Below are positions 7,622 through 15,655 of a DNA stretch of 64,000 nucleotides, piece by piece. Source of the stretch: Roseomonas genomospecies 6 (GTDB taxonomy: Bacteria > Pseudomonadota > Alphaproteobacteria > Azospirillales > Azospirillaceae); NCBI RefSeq assembly GCF_008365375.1, contig NZ_QOKW01000014.1, forward strand, positions 62,001-126,000. Reading direction: 5' to 3'. A model generated the notes under the pieces. It saw only the letters and a program-made list of their open reading frames with translations. It did no database searches and was not told the DNA's origin. Within the stretch, counting starts at the first letter, position 1. Every line of letters starts with the position of its first letter. Both the position numbers and the translations under genes were made by a program.

Positions 7622-8818
7622 GTGACTTCGCTGGGGAAACGCCAGATTCACACCGACGCACTTGGGGGCGCACTTGGGGGCGATTGCCTGGACGCTTCAC
7701 CGGCTGTGGAGATCGACCGTATGGACCGCGGCGGCTGGTACGCCGTCATGGAGGGCTTCGACGACGCCAACATCTTCCAGACTTGGGATTTCGGACGCAT
7801 CGCCCATCCCAACCGCGATCTCAGCCACATCGTGCTGCGCCGCGGTGGCCAGCCGGTGGCCGCGGCACAGGTGCTGGTCCGCCGGGTGCCGGGCATCGGC
7901 GGCATCGCGCTGGCCATGTGGGGGCCGATGTGGCGCCCGAAGGGCCGCCGGCCCGATCCGGCGGCGTTCCAGGCCATCATGGAGGCGATGAAGGCCGAGT
8001 ACAGCGTCCGGCGCGGGCTGTTCCTGCGCGTCCTGCCGCGTGTGGAGGATGGGGAAGGGGAGGGCGCCGACGCGCTCGCCGCCCTGGACGCGCTGGACAT
8101 GCGGCACAGCGAGGCCAAGGCGCCCTACCGCACTTTCATCATGGATCTGACCCGCGACGAGGCAACGATCCACAAGGACCTGTCGCGCCACTGGCGCCGC
8201 GGTCTCGCCAAGGCCGAAGGGGTCGGGCTGGAGATCGTCGAGGGCTCCTCGCCGGAGATCCTCGACGCCATCGACGATCTGTTCATCCAGACGCAGCGCC
8301 GCAAGGGCTTCCGCGCCTTCGACAGCCGCACCCTGACCCAGGTCCACCGCGCCCTGCCCGACGGCATGAAGATGCACGCCGTGATGGCCTCCCACAACGG
8401 CGAGCCGGTGGCCGGGGTGGTGGTGTCGCTGCTGGGCGACACGGCACTGATGCAGAATTCGGCCACCGCCGAGGCCGGGCTGCCGCTGAACGCGGCCTTC
8501 CTCGTCCATTGGAAGGCGATGCAATGGGTGAAGGCCAGCGGCGGGAAACGCTACGACCTGCACGGCGTGAACGCCCAGGCCAACCCCGGCGTCCACCTGT
8601 TCAAGCGCGGCTTCGCCGGCAAGGGAGAGGAGGAGCGGGTGTTCATCGGCACCTTCGAATCGCCCGGCCCGATGCTCAGCCGGCTGCTGGTCGAAGGCGG
8701 CCAGACGGTGCGCACGCTCGCCGCGACCTGCACCGCGCAGGCCAGTCATGTGATGGCGATGGCGCTGAACAAGGGGCAGGCCGGGCGCGCCGATGCCACC
8801 CCGTCCAACCCGGCGTAA
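7622..8818 (+). CDS. FemAB/GNAT-fold acyl- or aminoacyl-transferase-like protein
   Basis: A 398-aa protein of the FemAB-related GNAT superfamily. The signs are the N-terminal IFQTWDFG segment, a central HWRRGLAKAEG region, and a C-terminal half with GEPVAGVVVSLLGDTALMQNSATAE, YDLHGVNAQANPGVHLFKRGF, which matches the 'Y-D-x-x-G...G-x-x-x-F-K-x-G-F' signature. Relatives add amino acids to peptidoglycan precursors or act in polysaccharide export pathways (PEP-CTERM/XrtA FemAB proteins); the substrate here is unknown. Translation starts at GTG 7622 with GAGAGG 6 bases upstream. It stands alone and ends at a strong hairpin. Confidence 0.75.
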   Translation: MTSLGKRQIHTDALGGALGGDCLDASPAVEIDRMDRGGWYAVMEGFDDANIFQTWDFGRIAHPNRDLSHIVLRRGGQPVAAAQVLVRRVPGIGGIALAMWGPMWRPKGRRPDPAAFQAIMEAMKAEYSVRRGLFLRVLPRVEDGEGEGADALAALDALDMRHSEAKAPYRTFIMDLTRDEATIHKDLSRHWRRGLAKAEGVGLEIVEGSSPEILDAIDDLFIQTQRRKGFRAFDSRTLTQVHRALPDGMKMHAVMASHNGEPVAGVVVSLLGDTALMQNSATAEAGLPLNAAFLVHWKAMQWVKASGGKRYDLHGVNAQANPGVHLFKRGFAGKGEEERVFIGTFESPGPMLSRLLVEGGQTVRTLAATCTAQASHVMAMALNKGQAGRADATPSNPA

Positions 8819-8834
8819 GCTTCGAACATCCGAA

Positions 8835-8864
8835 ACGCCCGGTTCAAAAGAATGAACCGGGCGT
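8835..8864. terminator. Bidirectional hairpin terminator
   Basis: ACGCCCGGTTCA (8835-8846) and TGAACCGGGCGT (8853-8864) form a perfect 12-bp stem with a 6-base loop between two convergent genes (7622-8818 and 8878-9075). No long T-run follows, so efficiency is uncertain. Confidence 0.6.
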
Positions 8865-8877
8865 CGCGTCGTTCGTA

Positions 8878-9075
8878 TTACTGGGTGCGTGCGACCACCG
8901 GCACTCCGTCCAGATCCTTCGGAAGATCATCGGGAACGCCCGTCGCGAAATCGACCGCGATGGCGTAGTCGTCGGACAGCTTCGTGACTTCGGCGCGGGT
9001 CATTCCGGGGTACCCGCTCAGGATCGCCAGATAACGGTCACGGGCGGCTTCGGCAGCCTCTTTCGGCACGGGCAT
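8878..9075 (-). CDS. Small hypothetical protein
   Basis: A 65-aa soluble protein (MPVPKEAAEAARDRYLAIL...) of unknown function, with an amphipathic N-terminal helix and an acidic C-terminal half containing DDYAIAVDFATGVPDDLP. AAAGGGAGG precedes the ATG at a good distance, and codon bias is typical of the neighbours. It is followed by a shared terminator hairpin and is transcribed toward the FemAB-like gene. Confidence 0.6.
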   Translation of the reverse strand: MPVPKEAAEAARDRYLAILSGYPGMTRAEVTKLSDDYAIAVDFATGVPDDLPKDLDGVPVVARTQ

Positions 9076-9184
9076 ACGGACCTCCCTTTCGACATAGGTG
9101 CCATAGTCATTTATGAATTGTTTGGTTCATAAACAATACCCCGGCAGGCCCGATCAACCCGAATCCACGCTCCGTATCTGCGGC

Positions 9185-9838
9185 TCAGATCCGCTCGGCC
9201 AACCCGTGCAGATCGCCGACGACCGTCACATCGGGAGGGAAGGGGTTGGGCAGCCCTTCCGACACCACCCCGACGAAGGCCATGCCGACCTTGCGGGCGG
9301 CCTCCAGTTCGGTCAGGGAGTCACCGATGGCGAGCGCCTGCGCCGGGTCGTGCCCACCCTCTGCGACGATACGCGCGAAGACCTCCGCCTTCACGTTGGG
9401 AGAGCCGGTGATGGTGCGGAAATGCCGGTCCAGCCGCTTGGCGCGCACGGTGCCCAGCAACACTTCATGCGGCGTGCCCGAGACGAGATGGCAGGGCGTG
9501 CCGTCCAGCCGGTCCAGCGCCGCCTCCGCCCCGGCGATCAGCGGGCAATCGGGCACCCGCGGGTCGACGATCTCGGCGTAGCGGCGGGCCAGATCGTCGA
9601 TCTCCGCCGGGCCGGGGTCGCGCCCGAACATCTCCCGCTCCAGGATTTCCAGCATCTTGAACCGGCTGAGGCCGCCGTTGCGCCAGATGGTCTGCCGCAT
9701 CCGCTCCTCCGCCTCCGGATCGTCGATGCCGTAGAGGATGGCGAAGCCGCCGTTCTTGGTGGGGACGGAATCGATGATGACGCCGTCGAAGTCGAAGATC
9801 ACGACCTCCGGGTCCAACCGGTCGGGAGTCTGGGGCAT
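9185..9838 (-). CDS. HAD-superfamily hydrolase (phosphoglycolate phosphatase-like)
   Basis: A 217-aa haloacid-dehalogenase-type phosphatase. Motif I is FDFDGV with the nucleophile Asp16 and the acid Asp18. An alpha-helical cap domain follows (about 20-95), then motif II Ser in HLVSGTP, a Lys in the SPNVKAEVF region, and motif IV GDSLTE. The layout is that of subfamily IA, which includes phosphoglycolate and sugar-phosphate phosphatases; the substrate is not evident. It stands alone and diverges from the secreted repeat protein at 10121. Confidence 0.82.
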   Translation of the reverse strand: MPQTPDRLDPEVVIFDFDGVIIDSVPTKNGGFAILYGIDDPEAEERMRQTIWRNGGLSRFKMLEILEREMFGRDPGPAEIDDLARRYAEIVDPRVPDCPLIAGAEAALDRLDGTPCHLVSGTPHEVLLGTVRAKRLDRHFRTITGSPNVKAEVFARIVAEGGHDPAQALAIGDSLTELEAARKVGMAFVGVVSEGLPNPFPPDVTVVGDLHGLAERI

Positions 9839-10120
9839 TGCGCCGTCTCACATCGTTGTGGTGGCCCCGCACGGAAAGGTGGCGGGGGCCGGAAAAGGCG
9901 TCGGGGGATCGTACAGGAAATCCACCCCGCCTCAACGCTTCGGGTGGAGGAGACAGCCATTCGGAAAAGCTGTCCCACAGTGTGGCGCAGGCCACAGCGG
10001 GGGAGGGCGGCTGGGCGTACCGTCCAGTCATCGAACAGGCCGGGACGCGACGCAGACAGCCCCCGGCAGCCACTCCCCAGACACCGGCCAACTCCCGAGA
10101 CACCGAAAGGAAACCAGACC

Positions 10121-10642
10121 ATGCGCCGCACCACCCTGATCGCCGCCGCCCTGCTGTGCTCCGCCATCGCCGCCCCGGCCTTCGCCGGCGACCTGATGAC
10201 CGGCGGCATCCCGATGGGCAACGTCTCCAATCTCGGCGTCATCTCCAACACCGCGGCGGGCATCCAGAACAAGGCGCAGCAGCAGGTGATGGGCGTCCAG
10301 GCCGGCGGCGGGCTGACCGGGCCGTTCGGCACCGCCTCCAACCTGGGCAACGTCTCCAACCTCGCCGCCGGGGTCGGCAACAAGGCCAAGCAGCAGGTCT
10401 TCGGCATGCAGACCGGCGGGGCCGGGGTGAAGACGCCCTTCGCGCTGGGCGGTTTCAACAGCAACGCCGGCACCGTCAGCAACAGCGCCGTCGGCATCGG
10501 CAACACCGCCAACCAGCAGGTCAAGGCCATGCAGTTCGGCGCCCCCGGCGCCCTCTTCAACCAGAACCTCGGCACCGTCTCCAACCTCTCCGCCGGCATC
10601 GGCAACAAGGCCAACCAGCAGGTCATCGGCATCCAGAAGTAA
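10121..10642 (+). CDS. Secreted protein with four curlin-like repeats
   Basis: A 173-aa exported protein. A Sec signal peptide (MRRTTLIAAALLCSAIAAPAFA) probably ends at residue 22 or 23. The mature part contains four copies of a motif close to G-x-V-S-N-x-x-x-G-I-x-N-x-A-x-Q-Q-V-x-x-x-Q, spaced by 13-20 residues rich in Gly, Phe and Asn. This recalls the S-x5-Q-x-G-x-G/N-x-N-x-A-x3-Q repeat of curlin subunits (CsgA/CsgB), so an amyloid-like or beta-solenoid fold is plausible. No csgEFG-type secretion genes are nearby. GAAAGGA lies about 9 bases upstream of the ATG, and a strong terminator follows. The open frame extends far upstream, but that part is not coding: it runs antisense to the HAD gene. 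Confidence 0.75.
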   Translation: MRRTTLIAAALLCSAIAAPAFAGDLMTGGIPMGNVSNLGVISNTAAGIQNKAQQQVMGVQAGGGLTGPFGTASNLGNVSNLAAGVGNKAKQQVFGMQTGGAGVKTPFALGGFNSNAGTVSNSAVGIGNTANQQVKAMQFGAPGALFNQNLGTVSNLSAGIGNKANQQVIGIQK

Positions 10643-10680
10643 GGGCCCTCCCCCTCGCGTCGTTCCTCCCCGCCAACTCG

Positions 10681-10711
10681 CGGCCGGCAGAATTCTGCCG
10701 GCCGTCTTTTT
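10681..10711 (+). terminator. Rho-independent terminator
   Basis: The stem CGGCCGGCAG (10681-10690) and CTGCCGGCCG (10695-10704), with AATT as loop, forms a 24-base perfect palindrome. TCTTTTT follows. It ends the curlin-like gene on the plus strand and lies just behind the stop of the convergent yeiH-like gene. Confidence 0.85.
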
Positions 10712-10717
10712 GTGCGC

Positions 10718-11788
10718 TCAATGGATGCCCAGCAGCCGGATCAGCCCCAACCCGATGGCGCCCAGCGCCGCCAGCGACAGCACCGCCGCCCCCATGACGC
10801 GCAGTCCGGCCCGCGACAGCATCCGCACATCCACCCCCAGCCCCAGAGCGGCCATCGACAGCACCGTCAGGACGCCCGCCGCATTCCGACAGGCCGCCAG
10901 CGCCGCGTCCGGGATCAGCCCCGCGGTCCGCAACCCGGCCAGAGCCAGGAAGCCCAGGATGAACCAGGGCACCAGCCGGCGCAGGGGCGGGCGTAGGGGC
11001 GGGCGGGCCTTCGGGCGCTCTCCCGCATGTCCCTCCGGCTTCACCAGCAGGGCCAGCGCCACCACCACCGGCCCCAGCATCAGAACGCGCAGCAGCTTCA
11101 CCAATGTCCCGACCTGGACGCTCAACGCGCCGACCGGTGCCGTCGCCGCCAGGATCTGCGGCACCGCGTAGACGGTCAGCCCGGCGAACACGCCGTACTG
11201 CATGGCGCTGAGGCCCAGCAGCGGGACCAGCAGCGGCAGGAGCAGCACCACCAGCACGCCCAATACCGCCGTGAAGGCGATGGCAGCCGCCACGTCGTCG
11301 CCGTCCGCGCCGATCACCGGCGCCGTTGCGGCGATGGCCGAGTTGCCGCAGATGGAATTGCCGCAGGCGACCAGCACCGCCATGCGCGGCGGCAGCCCCA
11401 GCAGGCGCCCGATGCCGTAGCTGACCGCCAGGGCCAGGGCGACGACCCCGGCGATTCCCGCCACCAGCCCCGGCCCGGCAGCCAGAATCGTGGCCGGGTC
11501 GATGGAGGCGCCCAGCAGCATCACCGCGACCTCCAGCAGGGTCCTGGCGCTGAAGTCCGTTCCCGCCTTCCAGCGGCGCCCCGGCGTCCAGACGCTGCGC
11601 ACCGCCACCCCGATCAGGATCGCCAGCACCAGAGCCTCCAGCCACGCCTGCCCGAAGACACGCTCCTCCAGGCTTTGCAGGGCGAGCGCCGCGCCGCTCA
11701 CGCCGGAGCAGAGCAGGACTCCCGGCAGCAGGGGCGGCAGCAGGGCCGGAAGGGACGGGCGCGGCGATGGTTGGCAGAGACGCGGCAT
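10718..11788 (-). CDS. YeiH/UPF0324-family putative sulfate exporter
   Basis: A 356-aa integral membrane protein with about ten hydrophobic segments. Family marks are LLEVAVMLLGASIDP, the conserved ACGNSICGNSAIAATAPVIGA motif and the following VLGVLVVLLLPLL helix. The family is annotated as putative sulfate exporter and is often paired with a LysR regulator, as seen here in divergent orientation. Start at 11788 is chosen because GAGGA precedes the ATG; an upstream in-frame extension would run across the LysR promoter. A link with sulfite and sulfate made by the Xsc/Soe genes 6 kb away is possible but unproven. Confidence 0.82.
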   Translation of the reverse strand: MPRLCQPSPRPSLPALLPPLLPGVLLCSGVSGAALALQSLEERVFGQAWLEALVLAILIGVAVRSVWTPGRRWKAGTDFSARTLLEVAVMLLGASIDPATILAAGPGLVAGIAGVVALALAVSYGIGRLLGLPPRMAVLVACGNSICGNSAIAATAPVIGADGDDVAAAIAFTAVLGVLVVLLLPLLVPLLGLSAMQYGVFAGLTVYAVPQILAATAPVGALSVQVGTLVKLLRVLMLGPVVVALALLVKPEGHAGERPKARPPLRPPLRRLVPWFILGFLALAGLRTAGLIPDAALAACRNAAGVLTVLSMAALGLGVDVRMLSRAGLRVMGAAVLSLAALGAIGLGLIRLLGIH

Positions 11789-11861
11789 GGGGTCCTCGGG
11801 AAACGGAGCCGTGACCCTGCGCGCCCTCGACCGTTCGATCCAACGGATTATACTGGATGAA

Positions 11862-11882
11862 ACGTTCGGGAAAATCGAACGT
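11862..11882. promoter_or_regulatory. Inverted repeat, likely LysR operator
   Basis: ACGTTCG (11862-11868) and CGAACGT (11876-11882) flank 7 bases between the divergent yeiH-like and LysR genes. The dyad size and place fit a LysR-type regulator site that controls the exporter and the regulator itself. Confidence 0.5.
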
Positions 11883-11904
11883 CCGAACGGCAAGGAAAGA
11901 GCGC

Positions 11905-12786
11905 GTGACCCTGGAGCAGCTCCGCATCTTCGTGGCCGTCGCCGCGCAGCAGCATGTGACGCGGGCGGCGGCATCCCTGAACCTGACGCAGTCCGCGGTC
12001 AGCGCCGCCGTCTCCAGCCTGGAGGCGCGGCACGCCGTCCGCCTGTTCGACCGGGTGGGCCGCCGCATCGAGCTGACGGAGGCCGGACGCCTGTTCCTGA
12101 CCGAGGCCGTCGGGGTGCTGGCCCGCGCGGAGGCGGCGGAACGCATGCTGGCCGACCTGTCGGCGCTGAAGCGCGGGCGCATCGCCATCCACGCCAGCCA
12201 AACCATCACCGCCTACTGGCTGCCCGGTCCTCTCGTCGCCTTCCGCAAGCGCCATCCGGACGTGGACGTCGCGGTGAAGGCCGCCAACACCGCGCAGGTC
12301 GCGCGGGCCGTTCTGGACGGCGCCGCCGACCTGGGGCTGGTGGAAGGGGAGGTGACGGACCCGCTGCTGGACCAGGACATGCTGCCCGGCGACCGTCTGG
12401 TGCTGGTGGTGGGCGACGATCACCCCTGGCGCGGGCGCGGCGATCTGACGGCGGAGGACCTGCCCCGTTCGCCCTGGGTCCTGCGGGAATCCGGTTCGGG
12501 CACCCGCTCCGAATTCGAGGAGGCGCTGCGCGGGCAGGGGACCGCCCCGGAGGCGTTGCCGGTCGCCTTGGAACTGCCGTCCAACGAGGCGGTTCTGTCG
12601 GCGGTCATGGCCGGGGCGGGGGCGAGCGCCCTGTCGGATCTGGTGGCGCGCGGCGCGCTGGCGGCGGGGCACCTGCACCGCGTTCCCTTCCCGCTGCCCG
12701 AACGGCCCTTCCGCCTGCTGCGTCACCGGGAGCGCGGATTGAGCCACGCCGCCCGGACCTTCCGCGATTTGCTGCTGGCGGAATAG
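11905..12786 (+). CDS. LysR-family transcriptional regulator (YeiE/CbbR-like)
   Basis: A 293-aa regulator. The N-terminal winged helix is VTLEQLRIFVAVAAQQHVTR followed by AAASLNLTQSAVSAAVSSLE; the substrate-binding domain begins near residue 90 with GRIAIHASQTITAYWLP. It is closest to the YeiE/CbbR group. Divergence from the UPF0324 exporter repeats the yeiE-yeiH arrangement known in enterobacteria, so it likely controls that exporter. GTG 11905 is preferred because AAGGAAAGA lies upstream; an ATG at 11857 would add 16 residues but lies within the candidate operator. It ends 15 bp from the convergent rep gene. Confidence 0.85.
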   Translation: MTLEQLRIFVAVAAQQHVTRAAASLNLTQSAVSAAVSSLEARHAVRLFDRVGRRIELTEAGRLFLTEAVGVLARAEAAERMLADLSALKRGRIAIHASQTITAYWLPGPLVAFRKRHPDVDVAVKAANTAQVARAVLDGAADLGLVEGEVTDPLLDQDMLPGDRLVLVVGDDHPWRGRGDLTAEDLPRSPWVLRESGSGTRSEFEEALRGQGTAPEALPVALELPSNEAVLSAVMAGAGASALSDLVARGALAAGHLHRVPFPLPERPFRLLRHRERGLSHAARTFRDLLLAE

Positions 12787-12801
12787 GGGAGGGGAGGTGG
12801 A

Positions 12802-13764
12802 TCAGACCACCTCGTCGAACTCGACCCTGGGGATGTCGATCCAGCTTTCCGGTTCGCCGGCGTCCTTGCGCCAGAAGATCACCGGCAGGTCGGCGTTCAG
12901 CACGCGGGCGATGGAGGCGCCGCGGGCCGTCATCAACTCCTTGTATTCCGCGGCCTCGACGATGCGCACGCCGTAGCCGGGGATGCGGTCGGCCTGGAGC
13001 ACGGGGCCGAGCGCGTTCTTGAACTTGCGCAGGTCGTTGTCGGACCCGACCCGCTTGCGCAGCGGCTCCAGCGCCATCCAGAAGGCGTTGCCGTGGCCCA
13101 GATGGGCGCGGGCGATCTCGTAGAGCCGCTTCTCGATGGGTTTCAACGCGAAATAGTCCTCCGAATAGGTCAGCAGGTTGTTGCCCAGCGCCGCGCGCAC
13201 CACCCAGTTCGACAGGACCAGCGTCAGGCCGCGCACCTGCCGCTCGCCGTCCTTCTTGCCGCGGCGATACAGCAGCTTGTAATCGGAAATCCAGGAGAAG
13301 GCGCCGCTTTCGCCCTCGCCTCCGGCCTCCAGGTTGGTCTTGATCTGCGTGCCCTGAAGCCGCTCCAGCGCCCCTTCGATCTTGTCGTAGGCGCTGCCCC
13401 CGGCGGTCTTGCCGACGATGCGCTGGAGGTCGCTGGTGGTGAAGTGCAGCTTTCCCACCTCCGGCCCCATCTTGCCCTCCGCCATCTTCTCGCGCAGCAG
13501 CGAGACGGCGTAGATCAGCACCGACTTGTCCCAGATCGTCGCAACGCCGACGTCGCGGGGGGCGCGCACCTCGATCTTCACCTTGCCGTCGTCGTAGGTG
13601 GGAAGGCTTTCCACCTTGTCCTTGGACAGGCCGAACAGCGAATAGGCCATCAGCGCCCGGTCGTTGTTCACGTCGCCGCGCAGCGGCGAATCCAGCCGCA
13701 GCGCGAGCTGGACCGGCCGGTCCAGCAGTTCGGCGTTTTCCGTTTCGGTCTTGTGGTCGTCCAT
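12802..13764 (-). CDS. Plasmid-type replication initiator protein
   Basis: A 320-aa protein resembling the RPA (replication initiator protein A) family found on alphaproteobacterial plasmids. Features are NNDRALMAYSLFGLSK, a winged-helix-like region with EVGKLHFTTSDLQRIVG and GSAYDKIEGALERL, and a second one with FALKPIEKRLYEIARAHLG. Upstream of its start lie at least six copies of a 16-bp iteron (13851-14295), the expected binding sites. Together with parAB this makes it the probable initiator of the replicon. ATG 13764 is the only reasonable start. Confidence 0.85.
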   Translation of the reverse strand: MDDHKTETENAELLDRPVQLALRLDSPLRGDVNNDRALMAYSLFGLSKDKVESLPTYDDGKVKIEVRAPRDVGVATIWDKSVLIYAVSLLREKMAEGKMGPEVGKLHFTTSDLQRIVGKTAGGSAYDKIEGALERLQGTQIKTNLEAGGEGESGAFSWISDYKLLYRRGKKDGERQVRGLTLVLSNWVVRAALGNNLLTYSEDYFALKPIEKRLYEIARAHLGHGNAFWMALEPLRKRVGSDNDLRKFKNALGPVLQADRIPGYGVRIVEAAEYKELMTARGASIARVLNADLPVIFWRKDAGEPESWIDIPRVEFDEVV

Positions 13765-13850
13765 GCACCCAGTCTCCCCGGCCCCGCCGGTGGGCGGTTA
13801 CGGTCATGATTCCCGATACGCCCCGCATGTTCCACGGCGCAGGCGCAAAC

Positions 13851-14295
13851 GTCGCCATTCTGCCGAAAGATTCCTCATCGCCCGGAAACGACGCTGTGAC
13901 CGTGCGAACGAATGTCGCCGTTCTGCCAGTTCCCCCGGACGCTGTGCCCCGCTGGGGCTCGTCCCTGCCGAAAGCGTCCGCGTTCTGACGGTCCGGCCTC
14001 CCCACAGGCCGGGGAAGGACGCTGAAAGGCTTGGATTCCCTGACTCTTTCCGGACTCCGCAGGGTCCGGAGGCGTCTTGGGAGGGAGCACATTGGCAGAA
14101 CGGCGACACTCGGTCGCGCGAGTCGGAGTCCGATTCCCGGCCGATTCCCGGAGTCACCGATGGGCCACAGCCCAGATTATTCGGCAGAACGGCGACATCG
14201 GGCGGACTCCGACGCTCCGGCGCCCGGAGCCGTGCGCAGGAATCTTTCGGCAGAACGGCGACGTTTTCAGCCCGGTTTCTCGGCAGAACGGCGAC
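13851..14295. other. Iteron array, probable replication origin
   Basis: The motif TCGGCAGAACGGCGAC occurs in two opposed arms. Reverse copies lie at 13851-13866 and 13914-13928, with a degenerate one at 13976-13990. Forward copies lie at 14094-14107 (two outer bases differ), 14181-14196, 14247-14262 and 14280-14295. Starts are spaced 62-63 bp on the left and 87, 66 and 33 bp on the right, mostly near whole helical turns. The copies at 13851 and 14247 share 24 bases with one mismatch. The arms flank about 100 bp with small dyads (TCCGGAC/GTCCGGA at 14050-14070). No gene is seen from 13765 to 14791. Confidence 0.82.
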
Positions 14296-14586
14296 ACCCG
14301 GACACCGCCCGACGCCGTCACGAAGGCCTCAAAGCCTTGATTCCGCTGACTCCAGCGCCCCGCCGGACCGCAACCGGAGCGATTCCGACGCACGCATTTG
14401 AATCGTGGACAGCCTGTCGGGGCCACGACAACATCTTGCGCAACGGGCCCCACGAAGCCCGAACCGATAGCTTTTGGGCGTCGGTTTTCAGGAGTGGGGT
14501 TTTGAGAGTTGGTTTTCTGAACAGCCGCGGAACGCCGAAGGAGGCGACGATGACGTAGCGGAGGACGCGACCTCCGGAAACACAAA

Positions 14587-14612
14587 GGGCACAGGTTTGG
14601 CGACCTGTGCCC
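14587..14612. other. Perfect hairpin upstream of replication-associated gene
   Basis: GGGCACAGGT (14587-14596), loop TTGGCG, ACCTGTGCCC (14603-14612). It lies between the iterons and the gene at 14792, in a stretch without a convincing gene. No T-run follows on the plus strand. It may be a terminator, an attenuator or part of a small RNA; the sequence does not decide. Confidence 0.5.
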
Positions 14613-14791
14613 TCGTGTACACCGAAGTGTCGAAAACCGATGGAAGACCGGGAGAACCGGACCCACGCATCAGCGGTTTGGCGACTTCATGATGCCAGGG
14701 TGATTCCGGAAAACCAAGTGGAATCGCGGATTCCGCTGACGCTCCCGCTTTGTCTTCCACCGGGATCGAAGCGCTGGATCATGGGAAGACG

Positions 14792-15655
14792 ATGACCCCG
14801 TACACGACCTTGTACCGGCGATGGATCGGTGCGCCCGGTGTCGGCGCCGCGGAAATCGCGGTGCTCTCCGGTCTTTACGCGCGTGCGGATGCGGCCGGCG
14901 TGTGCACCGGTCTGGTCCAGGACGAACTGGCCGCCGAACTGGGCAAGAGCCGTCCGTGGCTGTCCGCCGTGCTGACGAAATTGCAGGCCCCGGACCTGTC
15001 CCTGGTGGAAGCCCGCCGTGAACGCGGCTTCCGCGGGATGGTCTATGCCCTGGTGGGAGCGCAGGACACCGACTCTTCCGGTCGGCCCGCCGACGCCACC
15101 GGTCAGCCGGCTGACGGACTCCTAAGGACTGGGAATCCTGAATCTCAAAACTCCTCCTCCTTCCGGGCGGGGGGATCGGTCGGCAAATCGGATGGAAGAC
15201 CGGAGGGCAAGGGCCGGGACGCTCTGGCCGAAGACTGGCAGCCGGACGCCGCCGATCTGGCCTGGGCCGCCGAAACCCGGCCGGAGGTCGATCCCGCCGC
15301 GGTGACCCGCAAGTTCGTGGCCTGGTGCCGCAAGGCCAACGCCCGCAACGGCTACAGCCCGGCCGATCCGTCCGGCGCCTGGCGCAAATGGGTGGCCCGC
15401 GAACTGGTCGCCCCCGCCGCAGCGCCAGACAAGGACATGCCCACCGGGGACATGTCCGCCGGGGACACGCCCGCAAGCACCGTCGTCCCCTTCGGCACCG
15501 CTTTCCACCGCCCCTCCAACCGGAGCGACCAGTATGACCGACAGCCTTCCGAGCCTTTCCGCCAGCGCCGCACCGCAGACGCCGGACATGGCGTGGCTGC
15601 CCGCAACGCCGGTGTCCTCTCTGCCCTGCGCGATCGCCTCGCTCGCCCGTCTTGA
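14792..15655 (+). CDS. Replication-associated protein, DnaT-like C-terminal motif
   Basis: A 287-aa protein. The N-terminal third looks like a winged helix (GAAEIAVLSGLYARADAAGV, then LVQDELAAELGKSRPWLSAV). A low-complexity linker follows, then EDWQPDAADLAWA...VTRKFVAWCRKANARNGYSPADPSGAWRKW in two pieces. This resembles the DnaT-type single-strand-binding motif (W-x-P ... F-x-x-W-x-x-x-x-x ... D-x-x-x-x-W-x-x-W). It lies just behind the iteron origin and could help load the helicase. ATG 14792 with GGGAAGAC upstream is preferred over an in-frame TTG at 14750. The last 122 bp overlap the next gene in another frame. Confidence 0.68.
   Translation: MTPYTTLYRRWIGAPGVGAAEIAVLSGLYARADAAGVCTGLVQDELAAELGKSRPWLSAVLTKLQAPDLSLVEARRERGFRGMVYALVGAQDTDSSGRPADATGQPADGLLRTGNPESQNSSSFRAGGSVGKSDGRPEGKGRDALAEDWQPDAADLAWAAETRPEVDPAAVTRKFVAWCRKANARNGYSPADPSGAWRKWVARELVAPAAAPDKDMPTGDMSAGDTPASTVVPFGTAFHRPSNRSDQYDRQPSEPFRQRRTADAGHGVAARNAGVLSALRDRLARPS

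Noticed and set aside
9113..10120. Long N-terminal extension of the curlin-like protein
   Set aside because: The extension is antisense to the HAD phosphatase; a signal peptide and ribosome site mark the start at 10121.
12556..12580. GGAAC-N16-GGTT match
   Set aside because: It lies inside the LysR coding sequence with no gene start behind it, so it shows the chance rate of this motif.
14474..14692. Small open frame between the iterons and the replication gene
   Set aside because: No ribosome site, contains the hairpin, and codon use is unlike coding DNA here.
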